Source: Pegoplata infirma (lineage: Eukaryota > Arthropoda > Insecta > Diptera > Anthomyiidae). Taken from it: a stretch of 64,000 nt of DNA. The stretch spans positions 98,092,964-98,156,963 of the forward strand of contig OY992539.1 of the NCBI GenBank assembly GCA_963921195.1, written 5' to 3'. Below, one piece after another: positions 33,535 to 43,865 of this stretch (positions within the stretch are counted from its first letter, which is position 1; every line of letters begins with the position of its first letter). The translations under genes and the position numbers were made by a program. Below the pieces are notes generated by a model, which ran no database searches, was not told the DNA's origin, and saw nothing but the letters and a program-made list of their open reading frames with translations.

Positions 33535-34474
33535 TTAGTGCCTACAAGCTTACGAGTAGGGAGATAAATAACTACTTTCCTATAACGAGTAAAATAAGTA
33601 GTTATTTATAAGAAATAAAATAAATAGTTGCAAACAGAGTTTGAAGTAACTATTTATCATTAGATTATTCGTTTCCGCGAAACTTTAAGCTAAAAAGTAA
33701 AACATGGTATGGGAAATAACAGAAATGTCTATAATTTTTAGAAATTCAATTTTTCTTCTGCATTTTTTTTTCAACTTGAACCCTTTTAACAAATATAATT
33801 AGAGCCCGTGCTCGATCTGTACTTACAGAAAAAATCAAATAAAATTACTGACAAAATATGTCGCCATTAGGCACGTCTCCGAAACAGAAAATTCAAATTC
33901 CTTCATTTGTGTCTGCAATTCCAGATCATGTTGGTAACCCTTGCGAAATAATGTAAGAGACAAAAAAGTTGAAAGAAAGAATGAAGTGAGGTTGAGATTG
34001 CTAGAAATAGAATTGTAGTGTTGGAAACTGTCAAAATTTATTCTGTAGAAACTATAAATATTCACATATATAAAAAACAGTTTTTATTAACAAGACAAAC
34101 CGACATTTAAAACCCTACTGATGATGACACTAACTGGGGTGTTTGAAACCGGTATGGGAAATACCAGAAATGTCTATAATTTTTAGAAATTCAATTTTTC
34201 TTCTGCATTTTTTTTTTCCAACTTGAACCCTTATAACAAATATGCATTTTTCTTATTGGACTTAATTTCCCAAGTGAATTTGCAAATAAGTATTTATTTT
34301 TAACACTCTCAATAACTTATAATTTATATTATTGCAAACAAGTACTTACATATTACAATATAAACCACTAGTTGCTTTTTGGACTAAAGTAATGCAGTGG
34401 ATAATGAGTAGTTGTTATAAGTAATGTAATTGGCCGTCATTACTTTTCACAACACATTACCTAGTTTTTTCTGG
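33535..34474. repeat. Right part of the CCCAG element with a ~95-bp direct repeat
   Basis: The segment at 33,710-33,805 (GGTATGGGAAATAACAGAAA ... TTTTCTTCTGC) recurs at 34,152-34,248, about 440 bp apart, and in part at 11,945-12,055. The copies could be terminal repeats of a small element, but no TG...CA ends were established. The minus open frame at 33,835-34,065 has no recognisable motif. Confidence 0.5.
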
Positions 34475-34879
34475 GACGTGATGTATTTTTCTAACTTTTG
34501 CTAAAAAAGTAAACTTTGACCCGATATAATTTTAAAACTACATCGAATTTTTAAAATCCAAGTATGTAGCATATCTCATATAAACGTGGATATCTATGAG
34601 CCAAGTTGTCAGGGACGTCGAAAGTTATGTTTCCTAACAATGCACTATAGAAAATTTTCGGGTATTTTCTGGCCAAAAGCCTAAAATTTGGGATATCGAC
34701 TCGATATGTAACAAGGTTATTTGGCGGTAAGTTTTAAGGCATGATCGCACCTGACAATTCGCGTTTTTAAGGCAAGTTTGTAATATAATTTTGTCATTAA
34801 TTTTTTCATCCACGCCCACAAAAGTAGGCGGACAAAAAAATTTAGCGTCATTTTTTTTTAATTTTTAAGCAAATGTAAT

Positions 34880-35469
34880 AAAAAACAATTAGAAAAGTTA
34901 AATTCGGCCTTGCCGAATGTAGTGATACCCTCCACAATTTCAAAAAGATTATTGCAAAAAACTTTTTTTTTTAAAAGCAAATTACTTTTGAAAAAAAATT
35001 TCCGCAAAAAAAAAAATTTTGTAAAAAAAAAAATCTACAAATTTTTTTTCTTTTTTTGTCAAAAAATATGTTCGTACTTGTTTAAATACCATTTGGTGTT
35101 CAATTATGTTCACATATGTCAACCAGCAGCCGAATTAAAGCATTTTGTATTTTTAGGTTATGTTGAATGTACTAAAATTTTTAAGGTGTCCTTGCATTTT
35201 CATTCATAACTTTTGAACCGATAACGCTCAAATGCAATACTAAACTTCTCGGGAGAACTTCCAATGAATATGTTAAGTTTCAGTCATATACGTGTAGTAT
35301 TTTGGTCGTGATCACATTTTCCACATACAGACAGACGGACAGACGGGCATACGGACAGACGGACATCGCTAGAATGTCTTAAAATCGATCGGGCATCATG
35401 AATATATATACTTTATGGGGTCCCAGACCGATATTTCGATGAGTTACAAACGGAATGACAAACTTATAT
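34880..35469 (+). mobile_element. DINE-1-like repeat, second subfamily (copy B1), 5' segment
   Basis: Starts GTTAAATTCGGCCTTGCCGAA and ATACCCTCCAC, and continues through AACTTCTCGGGAGAACTTCC and a CAGACGGACAGACGG tract (GTCY class) to ATCGATCGGGCATCATGAAT and GACAAACTTATAT. There a foldback interrupts it. It differs from the A subfamily in its 3' end (CTAAGTGGAGGGTATAAAA). Confidence 0.8.
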
Positions 35470-37214
35470 CGTCCATTCCACCAGACATTTGGTGATTTTG
35501 GGCATTTTTTGACCGAGGGTCTTCCCATTTTTGTTATTTTTTTCATACAGATACTCTATGGAGCCAATTTGAAATTTCATTCATCAGATCGAAAATATTC
35601 AAAAAACTCGCGATTTTATTCACGATTTTCGTTTTTAAAAAAGTAAAAAAAATGCAAAATCTGTGTAACTTTAATCAGCTGTATTTTCTAAACTACTTAT
35701 CGCATTTTAACAATCTATAGCGTATACGAATGGTATGTAAATCTATTTTAATATCTAATAAACTGAAAAAATATTAGTGGTTTAAAAGTGCATTTTATAT
35801 GCAAATGCAGTTTTGAAGTGCATTTTACGAAACTTTTACCCCTTTTAATTTTTTTTTAATTAGCATATTTGGAAAATTTTGAATTTTTGCTACAAAAAAG
35901 TGTTTTCATTACAATGGACCGAGAATGTATGCTATTTTTAATATTTATTTTTAAAAAATACTTCCTTAAGTTTCCCTTATAAAAATTTTTATTTTTTAAA
36001 TTATACCAAAATCATGTAAAAAGACATGTTTTTAAATCGTTATATTTTCAAAAGTACTAATCGAATCTTATTGTTTTTATGCAAATTAGAAAGGTATTTT
36101 TGTCCATTTCTTGCATTTAATGACCGCAAAAATGTTGGTTTTTCACAAATGCATTTTAAATGCAAATGCAGTTTTGAAGTGCATTTTTCAAAACTTTTAC
36201 CCCTTTAATTTTTTTTTTTAATTATCATATTTGAAACGATTACAATTTTTACTACAAAATAATGTCCTCTTAATAATGGACCCACTGAGTGTGCTATTTT
36301 TAAAGAAATTTTAAAAATTTCCTTAGAACAAATTTTAATATTTTAAATTAAACCAAAAAAAATATGAAATTATGTGATTTTTTAAAAAATTCTAAAAAAT
36401 AGCACTTACAGTGGGTCCATTATTAGGAGGACACTATTTTGTAGTAAAAATTGTAAACTTTTCGAATATGATAATTAAAAAAAAAAATAAAGGGGTAAAA
36501 GTTTTGAAAAATGCACTTTAAAACTGCATTTGCATTTAAAATGCATTTTCGAAACACCAACATTTTTGCGGTATTATAATCAAAAAAATAGACAAAATAC
36601 CTTTCTAATGTGCATAAAAGCAATAATACACGATTCGTACTTTTGAAAATATAACGGTTTATAAACATGTCTTTTTAAATGATTTTGGTATAATTTCAAA
36701 AATAAAAATTTTTATAAGGGAAACTTAAGGAAGTATTTTTTAAAAATAAATATTAAAAATAGCATACATTCTCGGTCCATTGTAATGAAAACATTCTTTT
36801 GTAGCAAAAATTCTAAATTTTCCAAATATGCTAATTAAAAAAAAATTAAAAGGGGTAAAAGTTTCGCAAAATGCACTTCAAAACTGCATTTGCATATAAA
36901 ATGCACTTTTAAACCACCAATATTTTTTCAGTTTATTAGATATTAAAATAGACTTAAATACCATTCGTATGCGCTATAGATTGTTAAAATGCGATAAGTA
37001 GTTTAGGAAATACAGCAGCTCAAAGTTACACAGATTTTGCATATTTTTGACTTTTTTAAAAACAAAAATCGTGAATAAAATCGCGAGTTTTTCGAATATT
37101 TTCGATCTGATGGATGAAATTTGAAATTGGCTCCATAGAGAATCTGTATGAAAAATATAACAAAAATCGGAAGACCCTAGGTCAGATTTTTTAAAATGTC
37201 TCATGGAATGGACG
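35470..37214. mobile_element. 1.75 kb foldback inserted in DINE-like copy B1
   Basis: Ends CGTCCATTCCA and TGGAATGGACG. Arms of about 860 bp are inverse copies of each other (roughly 88% in the part compared by eye), for example ACTACTTATCGCATTTTAAC and its inverse. The centre is near 36,360. The host repeat resumes as ATATATACCCTCTGTCAC. An uninterrupted relative at 45,830-45,855 shows the target CTTATATATACCC, which implies a 4-bp AT-rich duplication. No transposase. Mirror open frames in the two arms are shadows. Confidence 0.85.
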
Positions 37215-37250
37215 ATATATACCCTCTGTCACTAAGTGGAGGGTATAAAA
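37215..37250 (+). mobile_element. DINE-1-like copy B1, 3' end
   Basis: ATATATACCCTCTGTCACTAAGTGG followed by AGGGTATAAAAA completes copy B1 after the foldback. Confidence 0.8.
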
Positions 37251-37530
37251 ACTGTAAAAAATTGTGTTTTTATAGGTTGGTTTAGTTCTTTATTATTTTT
37301 CTATTATAAATTGAATTATTTTAATTATTATAAATTTAAAACAGAAAAATAATTGTCTTGAAAATTATTCTATGAGAATATCATAGTTAAATTTGTAAAG
37401 GAAAGAATGACCTCGAGCTAGAAGAAAAATAAACCTACTCAAAATATAAAATTTTTTATTTAGTTCCAATTTTCACGGGGACGAAAACAACTTTAAAGAC
37501 GTTTTGTGAAAAAACTATAGCTTAGACTTA

Positions 37531-37659
37531 GGGCCAGTTTACAGAAGGCGAACGCTACACACGAACGAAAATTTTACATGTATTTTGTTGTTGTTACAAT
37601 AACAAAACACATGCAAAATTTTCGTTCGTGTGTATCGTTCGCCTTCTGTAAACTGGCAC
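37531..37659. mobile_element. 129-bp near-perfect palindromic MITE
   Basis: GGGCCAGTTTACAGAAGGCG on the left and the inverse of the right, GTGCCAGTTTACAGAAGGCG, continue as about 63-bp arms with around four mismatches and almost no loop. TA is repeated on both sides (37,529-37,530 and 37,660-37,661). A Tc1/mariner-type MITE is likely. Confidence 0.8.
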
Positions 37660-37739
37660 TAAAACATGGTTTCTACCATTTTTTAAAAAATTTAGCTTTT
37701 GTATGTAAGACGTCACATGTTCTAGAGCAGGTTCAGAAA

Positions 37740-38120
37740 TGAAAAGGGGTCGATCTTACATTTTACCCCTCTAGAAGGCACCATGGATTGGAAGGAGTTG
37801 ATTTAATAAAAAATAAAATTATAAAAAATAAAATTGTATGAGGACTGCCTTAAATATTGATGATAGATAAAACGTAATTACTATTTTGAAAAAAATTTAG
37901 GTTTTAAAAAATATTGGGAGTCGGCCATACATTTGACTCCTCTGGGGGAATTCTTGGGACATGTAGAGCGTTGGGAGCTAATTTCATAAAAATTACATTT
38001 TATATGGAAGCCCCATCAAGAAGAAGAATAAATGGTGTATCGGAAAATGTGTTGGAGTTAAAAAGTAATGGGGGGGGTCAGTCATACATTGCACCCCTCT
38101 GGGAGCGACTCTGAAGAAAT
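37740..38120 (+). repeat. Three degenerate GGGGTCGGNCATACATTTGA units
   Basis: Near 37,745, 37,915 and 38,070 a unit of about 160 bp recurs, each with a G-run plus GTCGGCCATACATT-like text, a CCCCTCTGGGGG-like word and an AATTTCATAAAAAT-like tail. An open frame crossing it is not credible as protein. Confidence 0.55.
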
Positions 38121-38614
38121 CGTGTTGATTTTGTGTTTTTTTACCCCTTTACCGATTTAAAAATACAAATTTTTTAAATAAAGTAAGTATACAAATTAAA
38201 AAAAATTTTAAAATCTATACTTTAAAGTCAGATTTGGGCTCCTTCACAAAATTAAAAAAAGAACGTATAGAGGTCGAGGTAATTTGTTCTTAACTAAAAC
38301 GTGTCCAAAGATGCACATCCTCTAGTCATATCGACTAAAATAATAAAATTTTAGTACCTTTTGGTTAAAAATTTAAAAATTTTTGATTATGTTTAATTAA
38401 AAATAAAATATTCGACCTTTACAATATTATATTTTGAGTAGGTTTATTATAGCTCGAGGTTATTATTTCCTTTACTAATTAAAATTAATATATTTTCTTT
38501 TATATTTTTTTAAATAGTCTTGACGATGGAATCTAAGTCTAGCAAAAAATAGAATCTGCCGGGCTTTAATATTAGAACATCAAAAAAAATGCTGGTCTAA
38601 TATTATATACATTA

Positions 38615-38957
38615 GGTGGGGCGATTAGTATGGAAGGAAAAAAATCTTAATGGACACTTCGCGTTTCTGATTATTGGGATTGTACTGAGCAAAAAAGTCC
38701 ACTAGACCATACGTCTACGGTGAAAATTGAGCTTCCAATTTTTGACTTGCAGTTTTTTCTCAGACTTTATTTTTTTTTTGGAAAATTTGCAAATGTTCTT
38801 GGGCTATTTGAAGTTTTGACTTATTTTCGAAAGTAAAGTTGTAGCTATTGTCTCGGGCTACAATTTCTCTAAACATATTACTTAGAAAAAACTTCGTTTT
38901 CATGGTCAAAAAGTCGAATAAGTCGAAGCCTATTAAGATGTTCAAATCGTCCCACCC
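38615..38957. mobile_element. TA-flanked MITE with GGTGGGGCGATT ends
   Basis: TTAGGTGGGGCGATTAGTA on the left and the inverse of the right, TTAGGGTGGGACGATTTGAA, match apart from one indel and substitutions. TA lies on both sides. It sits only 113 bp from the Dpr-like exon at 39,071, within the intron. Confidence 0.7.
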
Positions 38958-39070
38958 TAATATACATATCTATGCATCAAAGTACTTTTCATCAAGATAA
39001 AATAAATAATGTGGTTGGAGTTCATTTTTTTACGTTCTTTCTTTTGGTATTAATTTAATGTTGCACTTAC

Positions 39071-39239
39071 CTTGTAGCACATGAACACGTATACTGGCAA
39101 TTTCAGTATTTGATGGATAACATGAATATTTTCCAGAATCTAAAAGAGCTGCATCATCAATAAGTAAAATTGATTTTGTTTCTTCAGATTTAATCGTTTT
39201 AAATTTGAGACGGCCACCTGAGTTTTCTTCACTTAAAAC
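39071..39239 (-). CDS. Dpr-family Ig receptor, penultimate coding exon (end of second Ig domain)
   Basis: The minus strand reads 56 codons plus one base between an acceptor (TTTTCTAG) and a donor (G|GTAAGT). The peptide includes GGRLKFKTIKSEETKSILLI and then LLDSGKYSCYPSNTEIASIR, followed by VHVLQ. The DSGxYxC motif carries the F-strand cysteine and tyrosine corner of an Ig domain, and the PSNxxxASIRVHVL ending is the characteristic end of the second Ig domain in Dpr proteins. The exon ends in phase 1, and the next exon (26,891 downward) supplies GA to make Gly, giving VLQGERPEAMQ. The domain's earlier half, with its first cysteine, must be on an exon upstream of 64,000 or unrecognised. Extracellular location and DIP binding are inferred from the family. 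Confidence 0.9.
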
Positions 39240-40185
39240 CTAGAAAAAAAAAATATATAAAACGAAATGAGAAAATAACAAAACAAAAACTTAGATAAAT
39301 GTTTAGGGCGTCATATTCATTAATGAAATAGCATAAATAAAAGAAATTCGACTTAATTATATACAATTTTAAATTTAACAAAAAAATTAAAAATTAAAGT
39401 AAATTTTTTTTTTAAATGTGATGAATATCATGTCCGTAACATTATACAAACATTTTATTATATTTTTTTCCGTTTCTATAGTTGTTAATTTATTTTTTCG
39501 CGTTTACGTTGTTGTTTTTATATTATTGCATGTTTAAAGATAATTTGAAATGAAAGGTAAGCAAGCACGTTTCGGGTGCGGTGTATCAATTTTCATAGTC
39601 ACTAAACTAAATGTACTTTAAATCTTCAACGATTTTATACTATCACAACAAAATAATATGTTTTGGTATGATTGCATGTGAAATTATAATACATGAACGA
39701 AAAACATTAAATATTCTTGGGCACTTAATCCTCGATTATCAGCACAATAAAACGAGCTTGTTAACTTAAGAATAAAATGTGTAGACGGGAACACTAGGGT
39801 TTCTTGTTTTTTTAACTTTTCTCTCTGATAAAATTATAATACCGGCCAAAAGTGTCAGTCATCTAACACACTTTCACATGCAAAATATCTCTCCGATAGA
39901 AGTTTATTTTTTTATTTATTTCTGAATATTCTGAATATCTGAGGGGATAATTTTTTACCACTAGCCAATGTGGGTTAATGACGTCCTACATGGGTAAGAT
40001 TTGAATGACACGAAACAAAAAAAACGTTAGCATTCCCAAATATGTAATTATAAGAATTTATTGTGCATAAATAGTTTCCTTGAAGTCCGCCCATCCCGAT
40101 TCCTAAAAAGCGGCCCGACGGATATTCACCACTTTTTACATTTTTATTCTCCAAGGTATAAAAAAAAATAAACTTTTTACTTTTT
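39240..40185. other. Upstream intronic stretch without recognised repeats
   Basis: After the pyrimidine-rich acceptor of the Dpr-like exon, this stretch lacks obvious mobile-element structure, which is unusual for the window. No exon or motif was recognised. Confidence 0.4.
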
Positions 40186-40189
40186 AAAT

Positions 40190-40420
40190 TTTTTTTTTAT
40201 AAAATTTTCAAAATATAGAAAATTTCTCAGATTCTGAGACATTTTTCATATAGAAAAGGTTTGAGATTCCGAAACGTTTTTTTATAGAATAAATCTTAGA
40301 TTCCAAGAAGAAAAAGGTCTTTAAATTTTCATATGCAAGTTTTTAGCAAAATATAAGATTCTGAGAAATTTTTTACTTAGTTTATAATAATTATAAAATT
40401 TTAATTTTTAAAAAAATTTC
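40190..40420. repeat. Degenerate ~32-bp minisatellite (CAGATTCTGAGA)
   Basis: Units of TAGAAAATTTCTCAGATTCTG type, the same class as 56,450-56,775 and 57,745-58,300. Confidence 0.6.
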
Positions 40421-40521
40421 AGATTAAACACTTGTTTTGTGAAATATTTTTCCACACAAAAAATTTTTGAGTTTAAGACATTCTGAAAAAATGTTCTAAA
40501 ACATATTTACATACGTTAGAC

Positions 40522-40977
40522 AAGAGATGGGCGCTCACTTACACTCACTCACAATCACGTAAGTAAATCAAATACAATTCACACTCACGTGCCCTCACAC
40601 AAGAAACTTTACTCACGCTTACTTTGACTCACACTCACAAAACTCGTATTTATACAAAAAAAAATTTCAAAATCTAAAACTTCAAAAATCTAACAAAATT
40701 TTCAGCGAAATTTTAATTTCTTTTTGGATTTTTCGGGACGAAATCTTAAATTGATCCAAATTTTAAAATTTTGTTGTTGCTTTTTTTGGTATGAAAGAAA
40801 ATATGAAGTGAAAAAAATCGACTCACGCACACTCACTCACGCAAAAATTTTACTCACGAACACTCACTCATGCAATTTTTTTCTCCACTCACACTCACTC
40901 ACAATAACGGGAGAACAATTTAATTCAGTCACACTCACGTGTGTATCACAAGAATCACGCTCTAATCTGCGTCTTTA
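40522..40977. mobile_element. hAT-like CACTCACG MITE (copy with perfect 8-bp TSD)
   Basis: Starts AAGAGATGGGCGCTCAC and ends CTCTAATCTGCGTCTTTA. CGTTAGAC is directly repeated at 40,514-40,521 and 40,978-40,985. The interior is full of ACTCACTCACGCA words. Same family as 16,739-17,256 and 55,512-56,040. Confidence 0.75.
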
Positions 40978-41027
40978 CGTTAGACTATCAAAATTTATTA
41001 GTTCTAAAAAAATTTTTTTTACTCCTA

Positions 41028-41807
41028 CACTCAAAAAAATACGTTAGTAGATTTACTAATTTTTTTTGCTAATGCTAGTTAGCTAACTTTTAGCAAATTT
41101 TTAGTTGAGATTAGCATGTTAGCAAAAAATTCCTGTAGACTTCATTTAGCACATTAGCAATTTTAAACAAACTTTGAACTAATTTCTTTTGCTAAATTTG
41201 AAATTGATTTGACAACATTTTTACAAGATTTTTTGCTAACATTAGCAAAAATAAATGGTAAATTTTTTTTTATTTTCAGAAAACTTAAAATGGCGCTATC
41301 TCGGAAACTAAGCCAAATAGAGCAAAATGGAGGCCATTTTTGGTTCTTAGAATCTCCACAGTATCGTCGGTCCTCTTCACATGTGAGGACCCTAATGGGA
41401 CCTTACTTTGGATCCAAAAAAGTACACATTCCCGAAAATTTTAAAATGCTCATATCTCGGTAAATATTGCCGACACAACAAAAAGTCCAAAAGAATTTCT
41501 GTAGCTCTCAACACGTAGAACAAGACCGCAAAATATCCAAAAGCTCTCCGAGTAATATTTTTGAAGTTATCGAGTTTTTTAATTCTCAAGACCCCAGTGA
41601 TCCCCTAAAATCACGTATCTCAAAAACTAAGCAAGGTAGAGCGAAACGGACACAAATTTTGGATCAAAAACTATGACGATTTTTAAGGAACCCAACTAGG
41701 TCTAGGCCCATCGGGGTCTGGACCTATTGGGTCCGAACCCAATGGGGTCCTCAAATGTGTATGAACTAAGTTCAAAAAAAAAAAAAAATCAGTTAACTAA
41801 TTACACT
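41028..41807 (+). mobile_element. CACTCAAAA element, right end truncated
   Basis: Starts TA|CACTCAAAAAAATACG. It is closely similar, inverted, to the complete copy at 62,929-63,814 but stops at GTTAACTAATTA, short of the right terminus. Inside is an 84-codon open frame (41,209-41,463) that is also intact in the other copy, and GGGGTC-rich text near 41,700-41,755. Confidence 0.8.
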
Positions 41808-41984
41808 GTACAACAAAATCAAATTTTTTACAAAATTACAAGGTCAGACCAAAAAATTTTGATAGAAGAGACAAAAAAAAAAAATACACGTGTATCGGCG
41901 TTTTGAAAGTTTACATCTGGATTTCATTTTAGGGGGAGGTAAAGTTTCCCCCAAATGGAAATGTTGTATTGTCAATCTTCATTG

Positions 41985-42670
41985 AAAATCGAGTGAAGCT
42001 TACATTTAAAGTATATGGTGTGTTCAGCAAATTTATATAAAATGTTACGGAGAACATTTTTGTGGAATATATTAACCCTCTAGCTCCTCAAGATAAGGGT
42101 CTTTTTTGTCCTTCTTTTCATAAAGAGCAAAAAATACCATTAAAACAGGGATTAAAGGGGTTTAAATGTTCCGCAAAAATATTCGCCGTAAAATTTTACT
42201 ATAAGACCTTGAATACACCAAAACGGAAAACTCAACCAAAAAGTCAGAAATAAGACACAACAAAAGAGAGCTTAGGGTTAATTTCACATTTATTAAGAAA
42301 ATCGAGTAAAGCTTACGTTTAAAGTATATGGTGTGTTTAGCAAATTTATGTAAAATGTTATGGAGAACATTTTCATAGAAGATGTTAACCCTCTAACTCC
42401 TCAAGATAAGGGTCTTTTTTGTCCTTCTTTTAAAAAAGAGCAAAACACACTACTAAAACATGGATTTAAGGGGTGAAAATGTTCTGCAAACATGTTCGCC
42501 GTGAAATTTTACTATAAGTCCTTTTCACGGCAAATATTTTTGCGGAACATTTTAACCCCTTAAATAGCTGTTTTAATGGTGTTTTTAGCTCTTTTTTAAA
42601 AGAAGGACAAAAAAGACCCTTACCTTGAGGAGTTAGAGGGTTAACATATTCTACAAAAATGTTCTCCGAT
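41985..42670. repeat. Direct plus inverted duplication around AACCCTCTAACTCCTCAAG
   Basis: A unit of about 215 bp (AAAGTATATGGTGTGTT ... TTCGCCGTAAAATTTTACT) occurs at 41,985-42,205 and again at 42,295-42,520. An inverted part-copy follows at 42,525-42,668 (GTCCTTTTCACGGCAAATAT ... GAACATTTT inverse), ending exactly where a DINE-like copy starts. Short open frames are incidental. Confidence 0.7.
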
Positions 42671-43170
42671 CGATTTTAAGACATTCTAGCTATGTCCGTC
42701 TGTCTGTCTGTGGAAAATGCTGTCACGGACAAACTATTGCACAGAGATGACTGAAACTTAAGATATTAATTGGAAGTTCTCCCGAGAAGTTTGGCATTGC
42801 ATTTGAGCGATATCGGTTAAGCGGTTCAAAAGTTATGAACGAAAATGTAAGCACACCTAAAAAATTTCAGTACATTCAACACAACCTAAATATACAAAAT
42901 GCTTTAATTCGGCTTCTGGTTGACATATGTGAACATAATTGAACACCAAATGGTATTTGAACAAGTACGAACATATTTTTTGACAAAAAAAAGAAAAAAA
43001 AAATCGCGGATTTTTTTTAGCAAAATTTTTTTTTTCGCGGAAATTTTTTTTCAAAATTTTTTTTTTTCCAAAGTAATTTCCTTTTAAATAAAGTTCTTTG
43101 CAATAATCTTTTTGAAATTGTGGCGGGTATCACTGCATTCGGCAACGCCGAATTTAACTTTTTTAATTGT
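42671..43170 (-). mobile_element. DINE-1-like repeat, B subfamily (copy B2), 3' truncated
   Basis: The plus strand begins inside the family at GATCGATTTTAAGACATTC and a GTCTGTCTGTCTG tract, and passes GGAAGTTCTCCCGAGAAGTT to ATTCGGCAACGCCGAAT. It contains the uninterrupted site ATTGCACAGAGATGAC (about 42,737-42,752), an empty site for the insertion in copy B3. Confidence 0.8.
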
Positions 43171-43865
43171 TTTTTCTGTCTTTATTTTTCTTTCTTTTTT
43201 CTTTCTTTTTTTACATTTTTTTATTGAAGTTTGTTCTGGGGGAAATTTCCCCTTCCCCAACCTTTTCTCCGCACATGCCACTTTCTAATTGTTGGAAAAT
43301 TTATAAAAAAAATAAAGTCCCATTTCAAAGTTTGACTGAGGAGTTCCGTCTAAGACTTAAATTTGAGGTAAAAAAGATGTGAGTTTTGTTTTGATGGCAT
43401 ATCGATGAAAGTTGACATAATATATTAGAAGCTATTTAAGAATAAGAAATTCGTTCGCGTCAATTAAATCGTGCAAGGGGATCGAAAGTTATGGCGGTTT
43501 TAAGATTTAGCGGTTTTAAAAATCTTAAAAATATTTTACAGATTTTTTTTTCTACACGTTTGTTGCATGCGTTATTAAAACATACCAGGATATATCATTT
43601 CTTCTAAAATAAATGATTTAAATTTAACCTTTTAATGGGCAAACGATTTAAAAAAAATATCTAAGTACCTAAAATCGCGATTAATTCGCGGTAAAGGAAA
43701 AGTTTCACAATTTTTTATAACATATTTAGGCAATGCGCGTTGGTATTACTGAAAAAAAATCACGGAAAATCGTATCATTGTACCAGTAGTTTAAAAAAAT
43801 CGGTGATGCTTTTTTATAACAAGAAAATTTAATATGGTCCAAAAAATCTATAATCATTAACATTA

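Larger units (their letters stand above)
29115..34475. mobile_element. CCCAG-ended element inserted in P0, carrying nested elements
   Basis: The left end CCCAGCAAATTTTTGCATTAC and the inverse of the right end CCCAGAAAAAACTAGGTAATG are related. Both are flanked by AC (29,113-29,114 and 34,476-34,477). The left arm of P0 serves as the empty site, with a single AC. It belongs to the CCC...GGG group with 2-bp duplications. Confidence 0.6.
28250..34620. repeat. Outer palindrome P0, interrupted in one arm
   Basis: The left arm (about 28,250-28,740) carries GCAAAAGAGAGAAAAATACATCAC, AATTTTTGCATC-like text and TACGAGGTTCTCATA. The right arm carries the inverse (TATAAGAACCTCGTA near 28,830, TTTTTGCAATACTTCCG) to 29,114, then resumes at 34,476 with GTGATGTATTTTTCTAACTTTTGC. 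Removing 29,115-34,475 restores arm continuity (CATCAC|GTTTAACG against CATCACGCTTAAAG). The centre is near 28,760. The outer ends are not clear. Confidence 0.7.
26892..39070 (-). other. 12.2 kb intron of the Dpr-like gene, filled with mobile elements
   Basis: Bounded by a minus-strand donor GTAAG at 39,066-39,070 and an acceptor AG at 26,892-26,893. Phase 1 matches on both sides. Contents are listed separately: a SINE, a multi-level palindrome nest (28.2-34.6 kb), a split DINE-like copy, small MITEs and AT-rich spacers. No additional exon was recognised inside. Confidence 0.8.

Noticed and set aside
36026..36668. Two similar open frames (MFLNRYIFKSTNR and MFINRYIFKSTNR)
   Set aside because: They are mirror images in the two arms of the 35,470-37,214 foldback; no known domain and no independent evidence of coding.
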